Shown in pieces: positions 23,790 to 31,352 of a stretch of 58,315 bases of DNA (the first letter of the stretch is position 1; every line of letters begins with the position of its first letter). Source of the stretch: Desulfobacterales bacterium (GTDB lineage: Bacteria > Desulfobacterota > Desulfobacteria > Desulfobacterales > SpSt-501). Under the pieces are notes generated by a model. The model made no database searches and was not told the origin of the DNA. It saw only the letters and a program-made list of their open reading frames with translations. The translations under genes and the position numbers were made by a program. Where the stretch lies: NCBI GenBank assembly GCA_025454255.1, contig JALOOU010000001.1, positions 1-58,315 of the forward strand, given 5' to 3'.

Positions 23790-25094
23790 ATGGCGGACAT
23801 CCGTAAGCTCAGGCGCCTGATGCGGCAACTGGAAGAGCAGCTCGTGGTGTGCATGCGCTGCGGGATGTGCCAGGCCGTCTGCCCGGTCTTCGCCCAGACC
23901 GGCCGCGAAGCGGATGTGGCCCGCGGCAAGCTGGTGCTGCTGGACGGGCTCATGCAGGAGATGCTCGACGACCCCGAAGGGGTTCGCGACCGATTGCAGC
24001 GCTGCCTGCTCTGCGGCAGCTGCGCCGCCAACTGCCCGAGCGGGGTGAACGTCCTGGAGATCTTCCTCAAGGCCCGTGCCATCCTGGCCGGCTATCTCGG
24101 CCTGCCGCCCCTCAAGAGGGCCGTCTTCCGCCGGCTGCTGGCCCACCCCGAAACGCTGGACCGGGTGGTCGAATTCGGCGCGGTTTTTCAGAAACTCTTC
24201 GCCCGTCCGGTCAACGAGATCGTGGGCACCTCCTGCGCGCGGTTCGGCTCCCCGTTGCTGGCCGATCGGCATTTTCGCACCCTGGCGGCGGTGCCGCTGC
24301 ACCGCCGCCGACCCGCCTTAAACACCCCGGCCGGCGCAGCGGGGCTCCGCGTCGGGTTCTTCGTCGGCTGCCTGATCGACAAGCTCTTCCCCAATGTGGC
24401 CGAAGCCGCCCTGCGCGTCCTGGAGCACCACGGGGTCGGCGTGTTTCTGCCCGAAGGCCAGGGCTGCTGCGGGATCCCGGCGATCTCCTCGGGTGACACC
24501 CAGACCTTCAACGACCTGGTGCGCCGCAATTTGGAGAAATTCGACTCGGCGGGTTTCGACCTCCTGGTGACCTGCTGCGCAACCTGCACTTCCACGATCA
24601 AGAAGATCTGGCCGTCTCTATGCGACGACGATCTCGCCGCCCGCGCCCGATCGCTGGCCGCCAGGACCATGGACATTTCGCAGTTTCTGGTGAAGCGGGT
24701 TAAGGTCGGGGGGCCGGCAGCGGCCGCGGCCAACGGCCGGGTCATCACATTCCACGACTCCTGCCACCTGAAGAAGTCGTTGGGGGTGTACGCCGAACCC
24801 CGGGACCTTATTCGCGCCAACCCCGTTTACACCCTCAAGGAGATGGCCGCCTGCGACGACTGCTGCGGAATGGGCGGGAGCTTCAATTTTGAGCACTATG
24901 GACTGTCGGCCCGGATCGGCCGATTGAAACGCGACAGCATCGCCGCCACGGGCTGCGCGGTGGTGGCCACGGGCTGCCCCGCCTGCATGCTGCAGATCTC
25001 CGACATGCTCTCCCGGGCCGGCGACCGCATTGCCGTCAGGCATCCGGTCGAGATCTACGCCGAATCCTTTTCGGCCGAAGGCCGAAAAGGATGA
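23790..25094 (+). CDS. Fe-S dehydrogenase subunit (GlcF-like, CCG domains)
   Basis: A protein of 434 residues. Two 4Fe-4S motifs open it (CMRCGMCQAVCP and CLLCGSCAANCP, about residues 21-90). Two CCG domains follow (GQGCCGIPA with CCATC, then CDDCCGMGGSF with CPAC). This is the architecture of GlcF and related electron-transfer partners of GlcD-type flavoproteins. It is likely membrane-associated, passing electrons to quinone or another acceptor. It starts 46 bp after the GlcD-like gene. A perfect hairpin overlaps its last codons. Confidence 0.9.
   Translation: MADIRKLRRLMRQLEEQLVVCMRCGMCQAVCPVFAQTGREADVARGKLVLLDGLMQEMLDDPEGVRDRLQRCLLCGSCAANCPSGVNVLEIFLKARAILAGYLGLPPLKRAVFRRLLAHPETLDRVVEFGAVFQKLFARPVNEIVGTSCARFGSPLLADRHFRTLAAVPLHRRRPALNTPAGAAGLRVGFFVGCLIDKLFPNVAEAALRVLEHHGVGVFLPEGQGCCGIPAISSGDTQTFNDLVRRNLEKFDSAGFDLLVTCCATCTSTIKKIWPSLCDDDLAARARSLAARTMDISQFLVKRVKVGGPAAAAANGRVITFHDSCHLKKSLGVYAEPRDLIRANPVYTLKEMAACDDCCGMGGSFNFEHYGLSARIGRLKRDSIAATGCAVVATGCPACMLQISDMLSRAGDRIAVRHPVEIYAESFSAEGRKG
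25066..25090. terminator. Hairpin overlapping the end of glcF-like gene
   Basis: CCTTTTCGGCC and GGCCGAAAAGG form a perfect 11-bp stem around GAA. The hairpin lies inside the coding sequence for the last residues (SAEGRKG) and ends two bases before the stop codon. No T-tract follows, so it may slow ribosomes or protect the mRNA end. Confidence 0.5.
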
Positions 25095-25144
25095 AGGTGG
25101 AGTTGTGCGGAGCAGGATCGAAACTACTTGAAGGGTCCGTGAGG

Positions 25145-25573
25145 CTATCCGTTTTGGGAATACATTTTTTTCCAGGGGTCCCGCTGTTTGCTGCGCGCGT
25201 CGGATAGCGCACGATAGAGGGCGCCCACGGCCAGCTCGGCGCAGTGGTAGTGGTCCTGGGGGAGGGTTTCCAGAAATTCGGCGACCCGGTCCGGAGTCAC
25301 GTGCCAGGCCTCCTCCATCGATCGTCCTTCGATCAGCTCGGCGACCGCATTCGCGCTGGCCGCCGTGTTCATGCAGCCCTGGATCTGAATGCCTACCTGC
25401 GCGATCGTCGTCCCCCGGAGCTTTATAAAGAGCGCGACCGTGTCGCCGCACTCCCCGGTGTGTCGCCCGACGGCATCCGGTTCCTGCAGGGGCTCCATCC
25501 GCTCCGATTTGAGCGCCATTTCCAGATATTTCAGCGAGTGATCCTGCCAGAAGTCGAATGGCGTGGAGGTCAT
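25145..25573 (-). CDS. IscU/NifU-like Fe-S scaffold protein
   Basis: A protein of 142 residues in the NifU_N/IscU family. The three cluster-binding cysteines appear as GECGD (C42, with D44), GCMNTAASA (C67) and YHCAELA (C111). It differs from standard IscU in having GCMNTAASANAV in place of the usual GCGxAxASS sequence. It assembles and transfers Fe-S clusters. The gene stands alone, converging on the GlcF-like gene, with no desulfurase beside it; a NifS-like gene lies at 38383-39537. Divergent members act on special targets, so a housekeeping role is not certain. Confidence 0.82.
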   Translation of the reverse strand: MTSTPFDFWQDHSLKYLEMALKSERMEPLQEPDAVGRHTGECGDTVALFIKLRGTTIAQVGIQIQGCMNTAASANAVAELIEGRSMEEAWHVTPDRVAEFLETLPQDHYHCAELAVGALYRALSDARSKQRDPWKKMYSQNG

Positions 25574-25684
25574 GCCGTTGCCGCCTTCTGATTTCTATGA
25601 ATCAACGGCCAAGGGTCCGCCGTCCCGCCCTGAAGGGTCGCATCCGCTCGGCTCGGTTCGCCCGAAGGGTGGGCGGTTGGAGCC

Positions 25685-25720
25685 AAAAAAACCAGCGCAG
25701 GGCCACCGCCCTGCGCTGGT
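25685..25720 (-). terminator. Rho-independent terminator for the Tim44-like gene
   Basis: ACCAGCGCAGGGC and GCCCTGCGCTGGT form a perfect 13-bp stem with a CACC loop. On the minus strand the stem is followed by seven T residues (25685-25691 on the complement). It lies about 90 bases after the stop of the gene at 25808-26704. Confidence 0.9.
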
Positions 25721-25807
25721 GGGGAACCGGCGACCCGCGCATCGAGCTCGGCCCGCGGTCGGCTTCATCTACGGTTAAGAGAGCGCCGGCGAGGCCCTAT
25801 CCTCGCA

Positions 25808-26704
25808 TCAGCCCTCGACCTGCTGGATGCCTTCAAGCAGCCAGTGGGAACCGGCGGCCGCCGCGCGGCTGAAGTGCCAGATCTCGCGCACCTGCTTCGC
25901 CTGAAGCTCTCTCGACTCCTCGCGCATCATGACCTCGTAGAGAACCGATGCGATCTCCCGGCCCTCGGCCGGCTTGACCTCGAGCAGGCGCGCATCCACC
26001 AGCAGGATCTCCGTTTTGCCGGGCTCGGGGTCCTCCTCCGCCTGCTGCCGGATTTCCGCATAGACCTCCGGGGAGGTGAAGGAGCGGATGTCCTCCAAAT
26101 TGCGCTTGTCCCATGAGGCCTGCAGCCGGGTGTAGATGGCCTTGGCTCCCTGGAGAAACTCATCCGCGTCGAAGCCGGGAGGCAGGAGCGGGGCCTGGGG
26201 TTCGGCTGCGGCCGGCTCATGGCCTGCAACCTGCCCGGACGCCCCCCAGCTCTGCGGAGCGGAGCGGGCATGGAACGGTTCGGCCATCCCCGAAGCCGAC
26301 GCGGTCTGAGCGGCCATCCGGCGGGCCCGCAAAAAGCGCATCAGCAGAAACAGCCCGCCGCCAATGATGAGGATGTCGAGCAGCCCGGGGCCGCCCATGC
26401 CCTCTCCGCCGAAGAGCATGGAGCCGATCAAACCGCCCATGAGCAGCCCGCCCAGCATCCCCCCCCAACGGCCGCCCATGAACCCGGGCGCAGCCGTGGG
26501 GCTCTGCCGGGGCTGCTGGGCCACTCCGGGCTGGGTCGGGCTCGGGCTGGGCGCCGGCGCGCTCCTCTGGTAGCTCGGTTTGCTGCCGAAGGAACGGCCC
26601 CCGCCCATGCGGGCCGCCTCGGCAACCTCTTGGAAAAGGTACACAAGGCAGACTGACAGAACAAGGCAAAAAAGGGCCACCACCAACATCTTTCGTTTCG
26701 TCAT
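25808..26704 (-). CDS. Tim44-like domain protein, membrane-anchored
   Basis: A protein of 298 residues. An N-terminal hydrophobic segment (about 6-28, LVVALFCLVLSVCLVYLF) is followed by a Pro/Ser/Gln-rich linker, a Gly/Met-rich hydrophobic region (GGMLGGLLMGGLIGSMLFGG) and a second membrane segment (LLDILIIGGGLFLLM). The C-terminal 120 residues (FLQGAKAIYTRLQASWDKRN, VREIWHFSRAAAAGSHWLLE) match the Tim44/MRPL45-like fold. Its role in bacteria is unknown. It is probably monocistronic, ending at the strong terminator at 25685-25720. Confidence 0.82.
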   Translation of the reverse strand: MTKRKMLVVALFCLVLSVCLVYLFQEVAEAARMGGGRSFGSKPSYQRSAPAPSPSPTQPGVAQQPRQSPTAAPGFMGGRWGGMLGGLLMGGLIGSMLFGGEGMGGPGLLDILIIGGGLFLLMRFLRARRMAAQTASASGMAEPFHARSAPQSWGASGQVAGHEPAAAEPQAPLLPPGFDADEFLQGAKAIYTRLQASWDKRNLEDIRSFTSPEVYAEIRQQAEEDPEPGKTEILLVDARLLEVKPAEGREIASVLYEVMMREESRELQAKQVREIWHFSRAAAAGSHWLLEGIQQVEG

Positions 26705-26870
26705 CGTCGTCTCCGCAACCAGGGTTGAACGTTGTCGGCAGCCAACCGCCGAATCTCAGCTGAGATAGTCGCTGTTCGCAGCCGAATGCTTGTAGCAGAG
26801 TCCCGGCCACAAGTCAACAAACGATTACACTGCGGACGGCGGCGGACCCCGCGCATACCGGCCGCCCGGA

Positions 26871-27386
26871 TCAACGCTCGATGCCGTCCCTGGCGGCCAC
26901 GCCGCTCTCGTAATAGTGTTTCACCGCGTTCATCTCGGTGACCAGGTCGGCCCGGGCGATGACCTCCGGGTGGGCATAGCGGCCGGTCAGCACGAGCTCG
27001 ATCCCCGCCGGCTTGAGCGCAATGAGATCCAGCAGATCCTGGACCGCAAAGAGTCCGAGGGAGACGGCCACGTTGGCTTCATCTAAAATGACCACCGCAT
27101 GCCGGCCGGCGGCGAGGATCTCCCGCGCGCGCGCAAGCCCTCGCTGGGCGGCAGCGATATCCTCCGCCTCGGGCGCCCCCCGGATCAGGCACCCGCGCCC
27201 GAACTGCTCGACCGTAATGCGGCCGGCCAAGGCCTCGAGGGCCTCGAGCTCGCTGTAGCCGCCGCTTTTGAGGAACTGAAGGATAATAACCCTTAGCCCG
27301 GCTCCCGCGGCCCGCAGGGCCAGCCCCAGCGCCGCCGTGGTCTTGCCCTTGCCCTCGCCGGTGTAGACCTGCACGTAGCCGTTCAT
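26871..27386 (-). CDS. cobO: Cob(I)yrinic acid a,c-diamide adenosyltransferase
   Basis: A protein of 171 residues, slightly short for CobO/BtuR. It has a P-loop at 10-17 (GEGKGKTT) within YTGEGKGKTTAALGLALRAA, then VIILQFLKSGGYSE, VVILDEANVAVSLGL and ELVLTGRYAHPEV, all standard. The enzyme adenosylates cobalt in corrinoids using ATP. Start at 27386 lies 1 base after the cysS stop, so translation is probably coupled. A corrinoid role fits the B12-binding radical-SAM-like protein and the ASKHA protein in this window. Confidence 0.9.
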   Translation of the reverse strand: MNGYVQVYTGEGKGKTTAALGLALRAAGAGLRVIILQFLKSGGYSELEALEALAGRITVEQFGRGCLIRGAPEAEDIAAAQRGLARAREILAAGRHAVVILDEANVAVSLGLFAVQDLLDLIALKPAGIELVLTGRYAHPEVIARADLVTEMNAVKHYYESGVAARDGIER

Positions 27387-27387
27387 A

Positions 27388-28782
27388 TCAGCGCTTCACA
27401 ATCTCCGTGCCGTCGCGCCCGTCCTTGACCGTGTATCCCAGCGCCTGGATTTCATCGCGCAGCCGGTCGGACGCGGCCCAGTCCTTGGATTCGCGCGCCC
27501 GGCGGCGCGCCTCCACGAGCGCTTCCACGTTTGCGGGCAGTTGCTGGGGCGCAGCCGCCTGAACCAGGCTCAGGCCGAGCACCCGGTCGAAGTCGATGAC
27601 GGTGGCATGTTTGTCCCCGGCGGCAAGCCCGCTCTTCAGCATCTCCTGGATCACGGCCATGGCGCGGGGCATGTTCAAATCGTCGTTGACCGCCTCCAGG
27701 AATTTTTCGCGAAACTCCGGGGAGACGACGCCGGAGGAGGCGTCAGCGCCCTTGGCCACCTCGCGCACCTGGTTGCAGAGGTGCTCGAGCCCGTTTTTCG
27801 CGGCCTGGATGGACTCCTCGCTGTACTCCATGGGTTTGCGGTAGTGGGTTTGAAACGAGGCGAAGCGGTAGACCAGGGGGGAGATGCCGCGCTTTACGAA
27901 TGCGTTTTCCAGGGTGAGGAAGTTCTCCTCGCTCTTGGCCATTTTTTTGCCGCCCAGGATGTTGAGGAAGGCGCCGTGCATCCAGTAGTTGAAAAACGGC
28001 CGGCCCGTCGCCGCCTCGGACTGGGCGATCTCGTTGGTGTGGTGGATGTCGATGTGATCGACACCGCCGCAGTGGATGTCGAGCTGCTCTCCGAGAAACT
28101 TCATGCTCATGGCCGAGCACTCGATGTGCCAGCCGGGGAAGCCCACCCCCCAGGGCGAGCCCCACTCCATCTGGCGTGTGGCGCCCGGCGGCGACAGCTT
28201 CCACAGGGCGAAGTCGGTGGCGCTGCGCTTTTCCGGGTTGCGCTCGACCCGGGCGCCTTCGCGCAGGGCATCGAGGTTCTGGTTCGAGAGCCTGGCGTAG
28301 CCCGGAAACTTGGCGGTGTCGAAATAGATCCCGTCCCGGGTGCGATAGGTGTACCCCTTCTCCTCCAGCACCCGGATCAACTCGATCTGCTCGGGGATGC
28401 TGTCGGTGGCCTTGCACCAGATATCCGGCTCTGAAATGTTGAGCCGGGCGATGTCCTGGCGGAAGGCCCGGGTGTAAAACTCGGCGATGTCCCAAGCGCT
28501 CCGGCCCTCGCGCCGGGCGCCCTTCTCCATCTTGTCCTCGCCCATGTCGCGGTCGCCGGTGAGATGCCCCACGTCGGTGATGTTCATGACGTGGCGGACC
28601 CGGAAGCCGTTGTAGGCGAGGATCCGCTTGAGGATGTCCTCGAACAGGTAGGTGCGCAGGTTGCCGATGTGGGCGAAGTTGTAAACCGTTGGCCCGCAGG
28701 TATAGAGACCGGCCTCCCCGGGCCGGATGGGCCGGAACTGCTCCTTGGCGCGGGTCAGGGTGTTGTAGACATACAGCGGCAT
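27388..28782 (-). CDS. cysS: Cysteinyl-tRNA synthetase
   Basis: A protein of 464 residues, full length for CysRS. The class I HIGH-type motif is at about 38-41 (YTCGPTVYNFAHIGNLRTYL, with zinc ligand C29). Other zinc residues are in GWHIECSAMS and the HCGGVDHIDIHHTNE region. The KMSKS-type loop is GKKMAKSEEN. It charges tRNA-Cys. The ATG at 28782 follows GGAGGCG. It heads a two-gene unit with cobO, an unusual partner. Confidence 0.97.
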   Translation of the reverse strand: MPLYVYNTLTRAKEQFRPIRPGEAGLYTCGPTVYNFAHIGNLRTYLFEDILKRILAYNGFRVRHVMNITDVGHLTGDRDMGEDKMEKGARREGRSAWDIAEFYTRAFRQDIARLNISEPDIWCKATDSIPEQIELIRVLEEKGYTYRTRDGIYFDTAKFPGYARLSNQNLDALREGARVERNPEKRSATDFALWKLSPPGATRQMEWGSPWGVGFPGWHIECSAMSMKFLGEQLDIHCGGVDHIDIHHTNEIAQSEAATGRPFFNYWMHGAFLNILGGKKMAKSEENFLTLENAFVKRGISPLVYRFASFQTHYRKPMEYSEESIQAAKNGLEHLCNQVREVAKGADASSGVVSPEFREKFLEAVNDDLNMPRAMAVIQEMLKSGLAAGDKHATVIDFDRVLGLSLVQAAAPQQLPANVEALVEARRRARESKDWAASDRLRDEIQALGYTVKDGRDGTEIVKR

Positions 28783-29062
28783 GCATCGCCTCCGGTGTGA
28801 GCTTTCGGGATCTTGTAAACGACCGGCATGCTATCACACCCGGCAGCGGCGCTCAACCGCCCGCAAACGGGAGGCTGAATCCCGGCGTCCGGCAGAACCG
28901 CGATCATCTCCGTGCGCACGGCTTCGTGAAAGTCAAAGATCAAGGCGCGCGAATCCCGTGGCGCGAGGCGTACTCCCTGTACGCCGCAGCGACCGCCCCA
29001 CCTTGGGAGGGTGACGCGCAATCCCGCCTTGGGCGGGAGAGATTGGGTTTTCGGGTCACGCA
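28783..29062. other. Gene-less stretch with possible second fold-back repeat
   Basis: No gene is supported. From about 28918 the sequence is palindrome-rich: GGCGTAC and GTACGCC pair around TCCCT at 28967-28985. The outer ends (CTTCGTGAAAGTCAAA near 28922 and GGGTTTTCGGGTCACGCAG near 29045) are weakly inverted. It may be a separate miniature element directly beside the repeat at 29063-29181. The cysS promoter should be in 28783-28900. Confidence 0.35.
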
Positions 29063-29181
29063 GCAGCTTGCCGAGAAACAAGGATCAGGCCGTCAACCAA
29101 GGCGTGCGGCCTTTTGGAAAGCGCAGTCCCGCCATGGCGGGTCCGGCTCACGGCCTGAGGCGCCGTTTTTCGACAACCTGC
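29063..29181. repeat. Fold-back repeat, copy B
   Basis: An element of about 119 bp is bounded by GCAGCTTGCCGAGAAAC (29063-29079) and GTTTTTCGACAACCTGC (29165-29181), inverted repeats matching at 14 of 17 positions. The middle contains CCCGCCATGGCGGG and is nearly identical to copy A, apart from an 8-base insertion. Its right end touches the stop codon of the UbiB-like gene. Confidence 0.65.
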
Positions 29182-30878
29182 TACAGCCGGCCGCTGCGCA
29201 GTATCGCCACCAGCAGCCAGATGCCCATGACGGCGGCCGCCAGGAAGCCGATGATGCCGATCAGGGAGATGTCGTAGGCGAGCGGCGGCGTTTTCGAAAT
29301 GACGATCATCGCCGAGCCGACGATGAGGGCGGCGATGATGATGGCGAAGGCGATGCGGTTGCTGATCTGGTCGTGGGTGGACAGGGTCCGCTCCAGGCCG
29401 CGGTTCTCCACCTGCACCGTCAGGCGCTGCTGGCGGATGATCCGGCCCAGCTCGAGCAGGTCGGCGGGGAACTGGTTTACGAAGTGCATCAGCCGGGACA
29501 AGGCCTCGGCGGTCTCCTCCGCCATCCGGTTGGGATCCAGCCGCGCCAGCTTCACGCGCTGGATGAACGGCGCCGCGCGGGCGAAGATGTCGAATTGCGG
29601 GTCGAGGCTGCGGCCGATGCTCTCGATGGCGCTCAAGGCCTTGAACATCAGGAAGAGGTCCGGCGGAATGCGCAGCTGAAACTGCGCGGCCAGCGCCAGG
29701 AGCTCCTTCAGGATCCGGCCGAGCTCGATCCCGCTGAGCGGTTTGAAAAAATGGCGCCCGATGAAATCCGCGACGTCGCGCTCGAGCATCCGCAGGTCCG
29801 GCTCGGAATCGTGGGTGGTCAGCGCGAGCAGGGCCAGCACCGTGCGCGACTCGTTGCGGCGAACCACGGCGTCCACCAGGTCGACGAAGAGGTCCCGGGT
29901 GCGGCGGTCCACCACGCCGATGATCCCGAAATCGACCAGCCCGATGACATCCCCGGGCAGGGCAAAGATGTTGCCGGGGTGGGGGTCCCCGTGGAAGACG
30001 CCGTGGTCGAAGACCTGCCGCAGGACGAGGTCCGCGCCACGGCTGCAAAGGAGCCGGCGATCGAGGCCGGCGGCGTCCAGCTCCTCGATTTTGGAGATTT
30101 TGATGCCCGCGACGTACTCGGTGGTCAGGACCCGTGAGGTGGTGACCTCCCGGAAGACCTTGGGGACAAAGACCGTGGGATCGTCGCTGAAATGGCCGGC
30201 GATGCGATCGATGTTGGCGGCCTCGATCTTGAAGTCGATCTCCTTCGCGAGGGTGCGGGCGAACTCCGCGACGATCTTCACCGGGCGGTGGGGCGCCAGC
30301 TCCTCCACATGACGCTCCGCCAGGGTCGCCAGGTGCAGCATGATCTCGAGGTCCACCTCGATCAGCCCGCGGATTCCGGGGCGCCTGAATTTTACGGCGA
30401 CCGGCTCGCCGCTTTTGAGCACGGCCCGGTGCACCTGACCGATGGAGGCGGAGGCGACGGGTTCAGACGCGATGCGCTCGAAGAGCTCCGCGGGCTCCCG
30501 CCCGAACTCCCGCCGGATCAGGGTCTCGGCCTCGCCGAAGTCGAAGGGCGGCACGGCATCCTGGAGAATGGCCAGCTCCTCGATGAACTCCGCCGGGATA
30601 AGGTCCGGGCGCGTGGAGAGGATCTGGCCGAGCTTGATGTAGGTGGGGCCCAACTCCTCGAGGGCCAGGCGCACCCGTTGGGGCCGGGTCAGGCGCTCCT
30701 CCCGCACCGAGGTTTTCCGGGAGATCATCTGCAGCCCGACTTCGATGTACTGGTCGATCTTGAGGGTGTTCAGCAGATCCCCGAAGCCGTATTTGAGAAA
30801 CACCCCGAGGATCTGCCGGTAGCGGTTGAGGTGGCGGTACGTCCGGCCAATGACGCCGATGTTGCGGATGCTCAGCAT
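29181..30878 (-). CDS. UbiB/ABC1/AarF-family atypical kinase
   Basis: A protein of 565 residues. Family marks are TYIKLGQILSTRPDLIP (KxGQ motif, near residue 80-95), SASIGQVHRA (alanine-rich loop), VAVKFRRPGI (lysine), VFHGDPHPGNIFALPG and GLVDFGIIG (metal and catalytic loops). Two hydrophobic segments close the protein (about 500-520 and 530-555). Members support ubiquinone or other isoprenoid-lipid metabolism as atypical ATPases in the inner membrane. A phasin-like gene lies 26 bp upstream in the same direction. No quinone biosynthesis gene is adjacent. Confidence 0.92.
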   Translation of the reverse strand: MLSIRNIGVIGRTYRHLNRYRQILGVFLKYGFGDLLNTLKIDQYIEVGLQMISRKTSVREERLTRPQRVRLALEELGPTYIKLGQILSTRPDLIPAEFIEELAILQDAVPPFDFGEAETLIRREFGREPAELFERIASEPVASASIGQVHRAVLKSGEPVAVKFRRPGIRGLIEVDLEIMLHLATLAERHVEELAPHRPVKIVAEFARTLAKEIDFKIEAANIDRIAGHFSDDPTVFVPKVFREVTTSRVLTTEYVAGIKISKIEELDAAGLDRRLLCSRGADLVLRQVFDHGVFHGDPHPGNIFALPGDVIGLVDFGIIGVVDRRTRDLFVDLVDAVVRRNESRTVLALLALTTHDSEPDLRMLERDVADFIGRHFFKPLSGIELGRILKELLALAAQFQLRIPPDLFLMFKALSAIESIGRSLDPQFDIFARAAPFIQRVKLARLDPNRMAEETAEALSRLMHFVNQFPADLLELGRIIRQQRLTVQVENRGLERTLSTHDQISNRIAFAIIIAALIVGSAMIVISKTPPLAYDISLIGIIGFLAAAVMGIWLLVAILRSGRL

Positions 30879-30904
30879 GTTCGGGCTCAGCCGACCCGCG
30901 CGGC

Positions 30905-31258
30905 TCAGGAGGCGGGCTTGGTCTTGGGCTTGGTCTTGGGCTTGGCCGCTTTGGGCGCCTGGGCCGCCTTCAGCTCCTTCTTCAGTCCCTGGATCTCGCG
31001 TTTGAGGGCTTTGACCTCGTCGGCGGTCGCCACGTCGGCCTTCTTCAGCACATCCTTGACGATGCCGTGCACCCGGGACTCCAGGTTCTTCTGGGTTTTT
31101 TCGTAGTGCTGCTTGAGGTTGGCCAAAAGCTGCGAGGCTTCTTTTTCCGGCAGCTTGGCCTTTTTGATCATCTCCTTGCCGAGGGCCTCCACTTCGTCCC
31201 AGGTCTTGAGCGCCACGGCCACGCCCGTCGTCAGAGCTTTCTTCAATTGCTCGATCAT
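30905..31258 (-). CDS. Phasin-like protein with Lys/Pro tail
   Basis: A protein of 117 residues, almost entirely helical (KKALTTGVAVALKTWDEVEA, LLANLKQHYEKTQKNLESRV), with a heptad-rich segment DEVKALKREIQGLKKELKAA likely to form a coiled coil. The tail AKPKTKPKTKPAS is a low-complexity basic repeat, as in PhaF-type phasins that also bind DNA. Phasins coat polyhydroxyalkanoate granules. No PHA synthase is in the window, so the role could instead be general coiled-coil scaffolding. It precedes the UbiB-like gene by 26 bp. Confidence 0.7.
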   Translation of the reverse strand: MIEQLKKALTTGVAVALKTWDEVEALGKEMIKKAKLPEKEASQLLANLKQHYEKTQKNLESRVHGIVKDVLKKADVATADEVKALKREIQGLKKELKAAQAPKAAKPKTKPKTKPAS

Positions 31259-31352
31259 GGGTCTCTCCTTGGTTTACGTTGGTGTCAGCGGGTGTTGCGA
31301 GGCCCTTCGGCGCCCGGCGCAGAACGGCGGCGCCGTTGCTGCCGCAGGCCCT

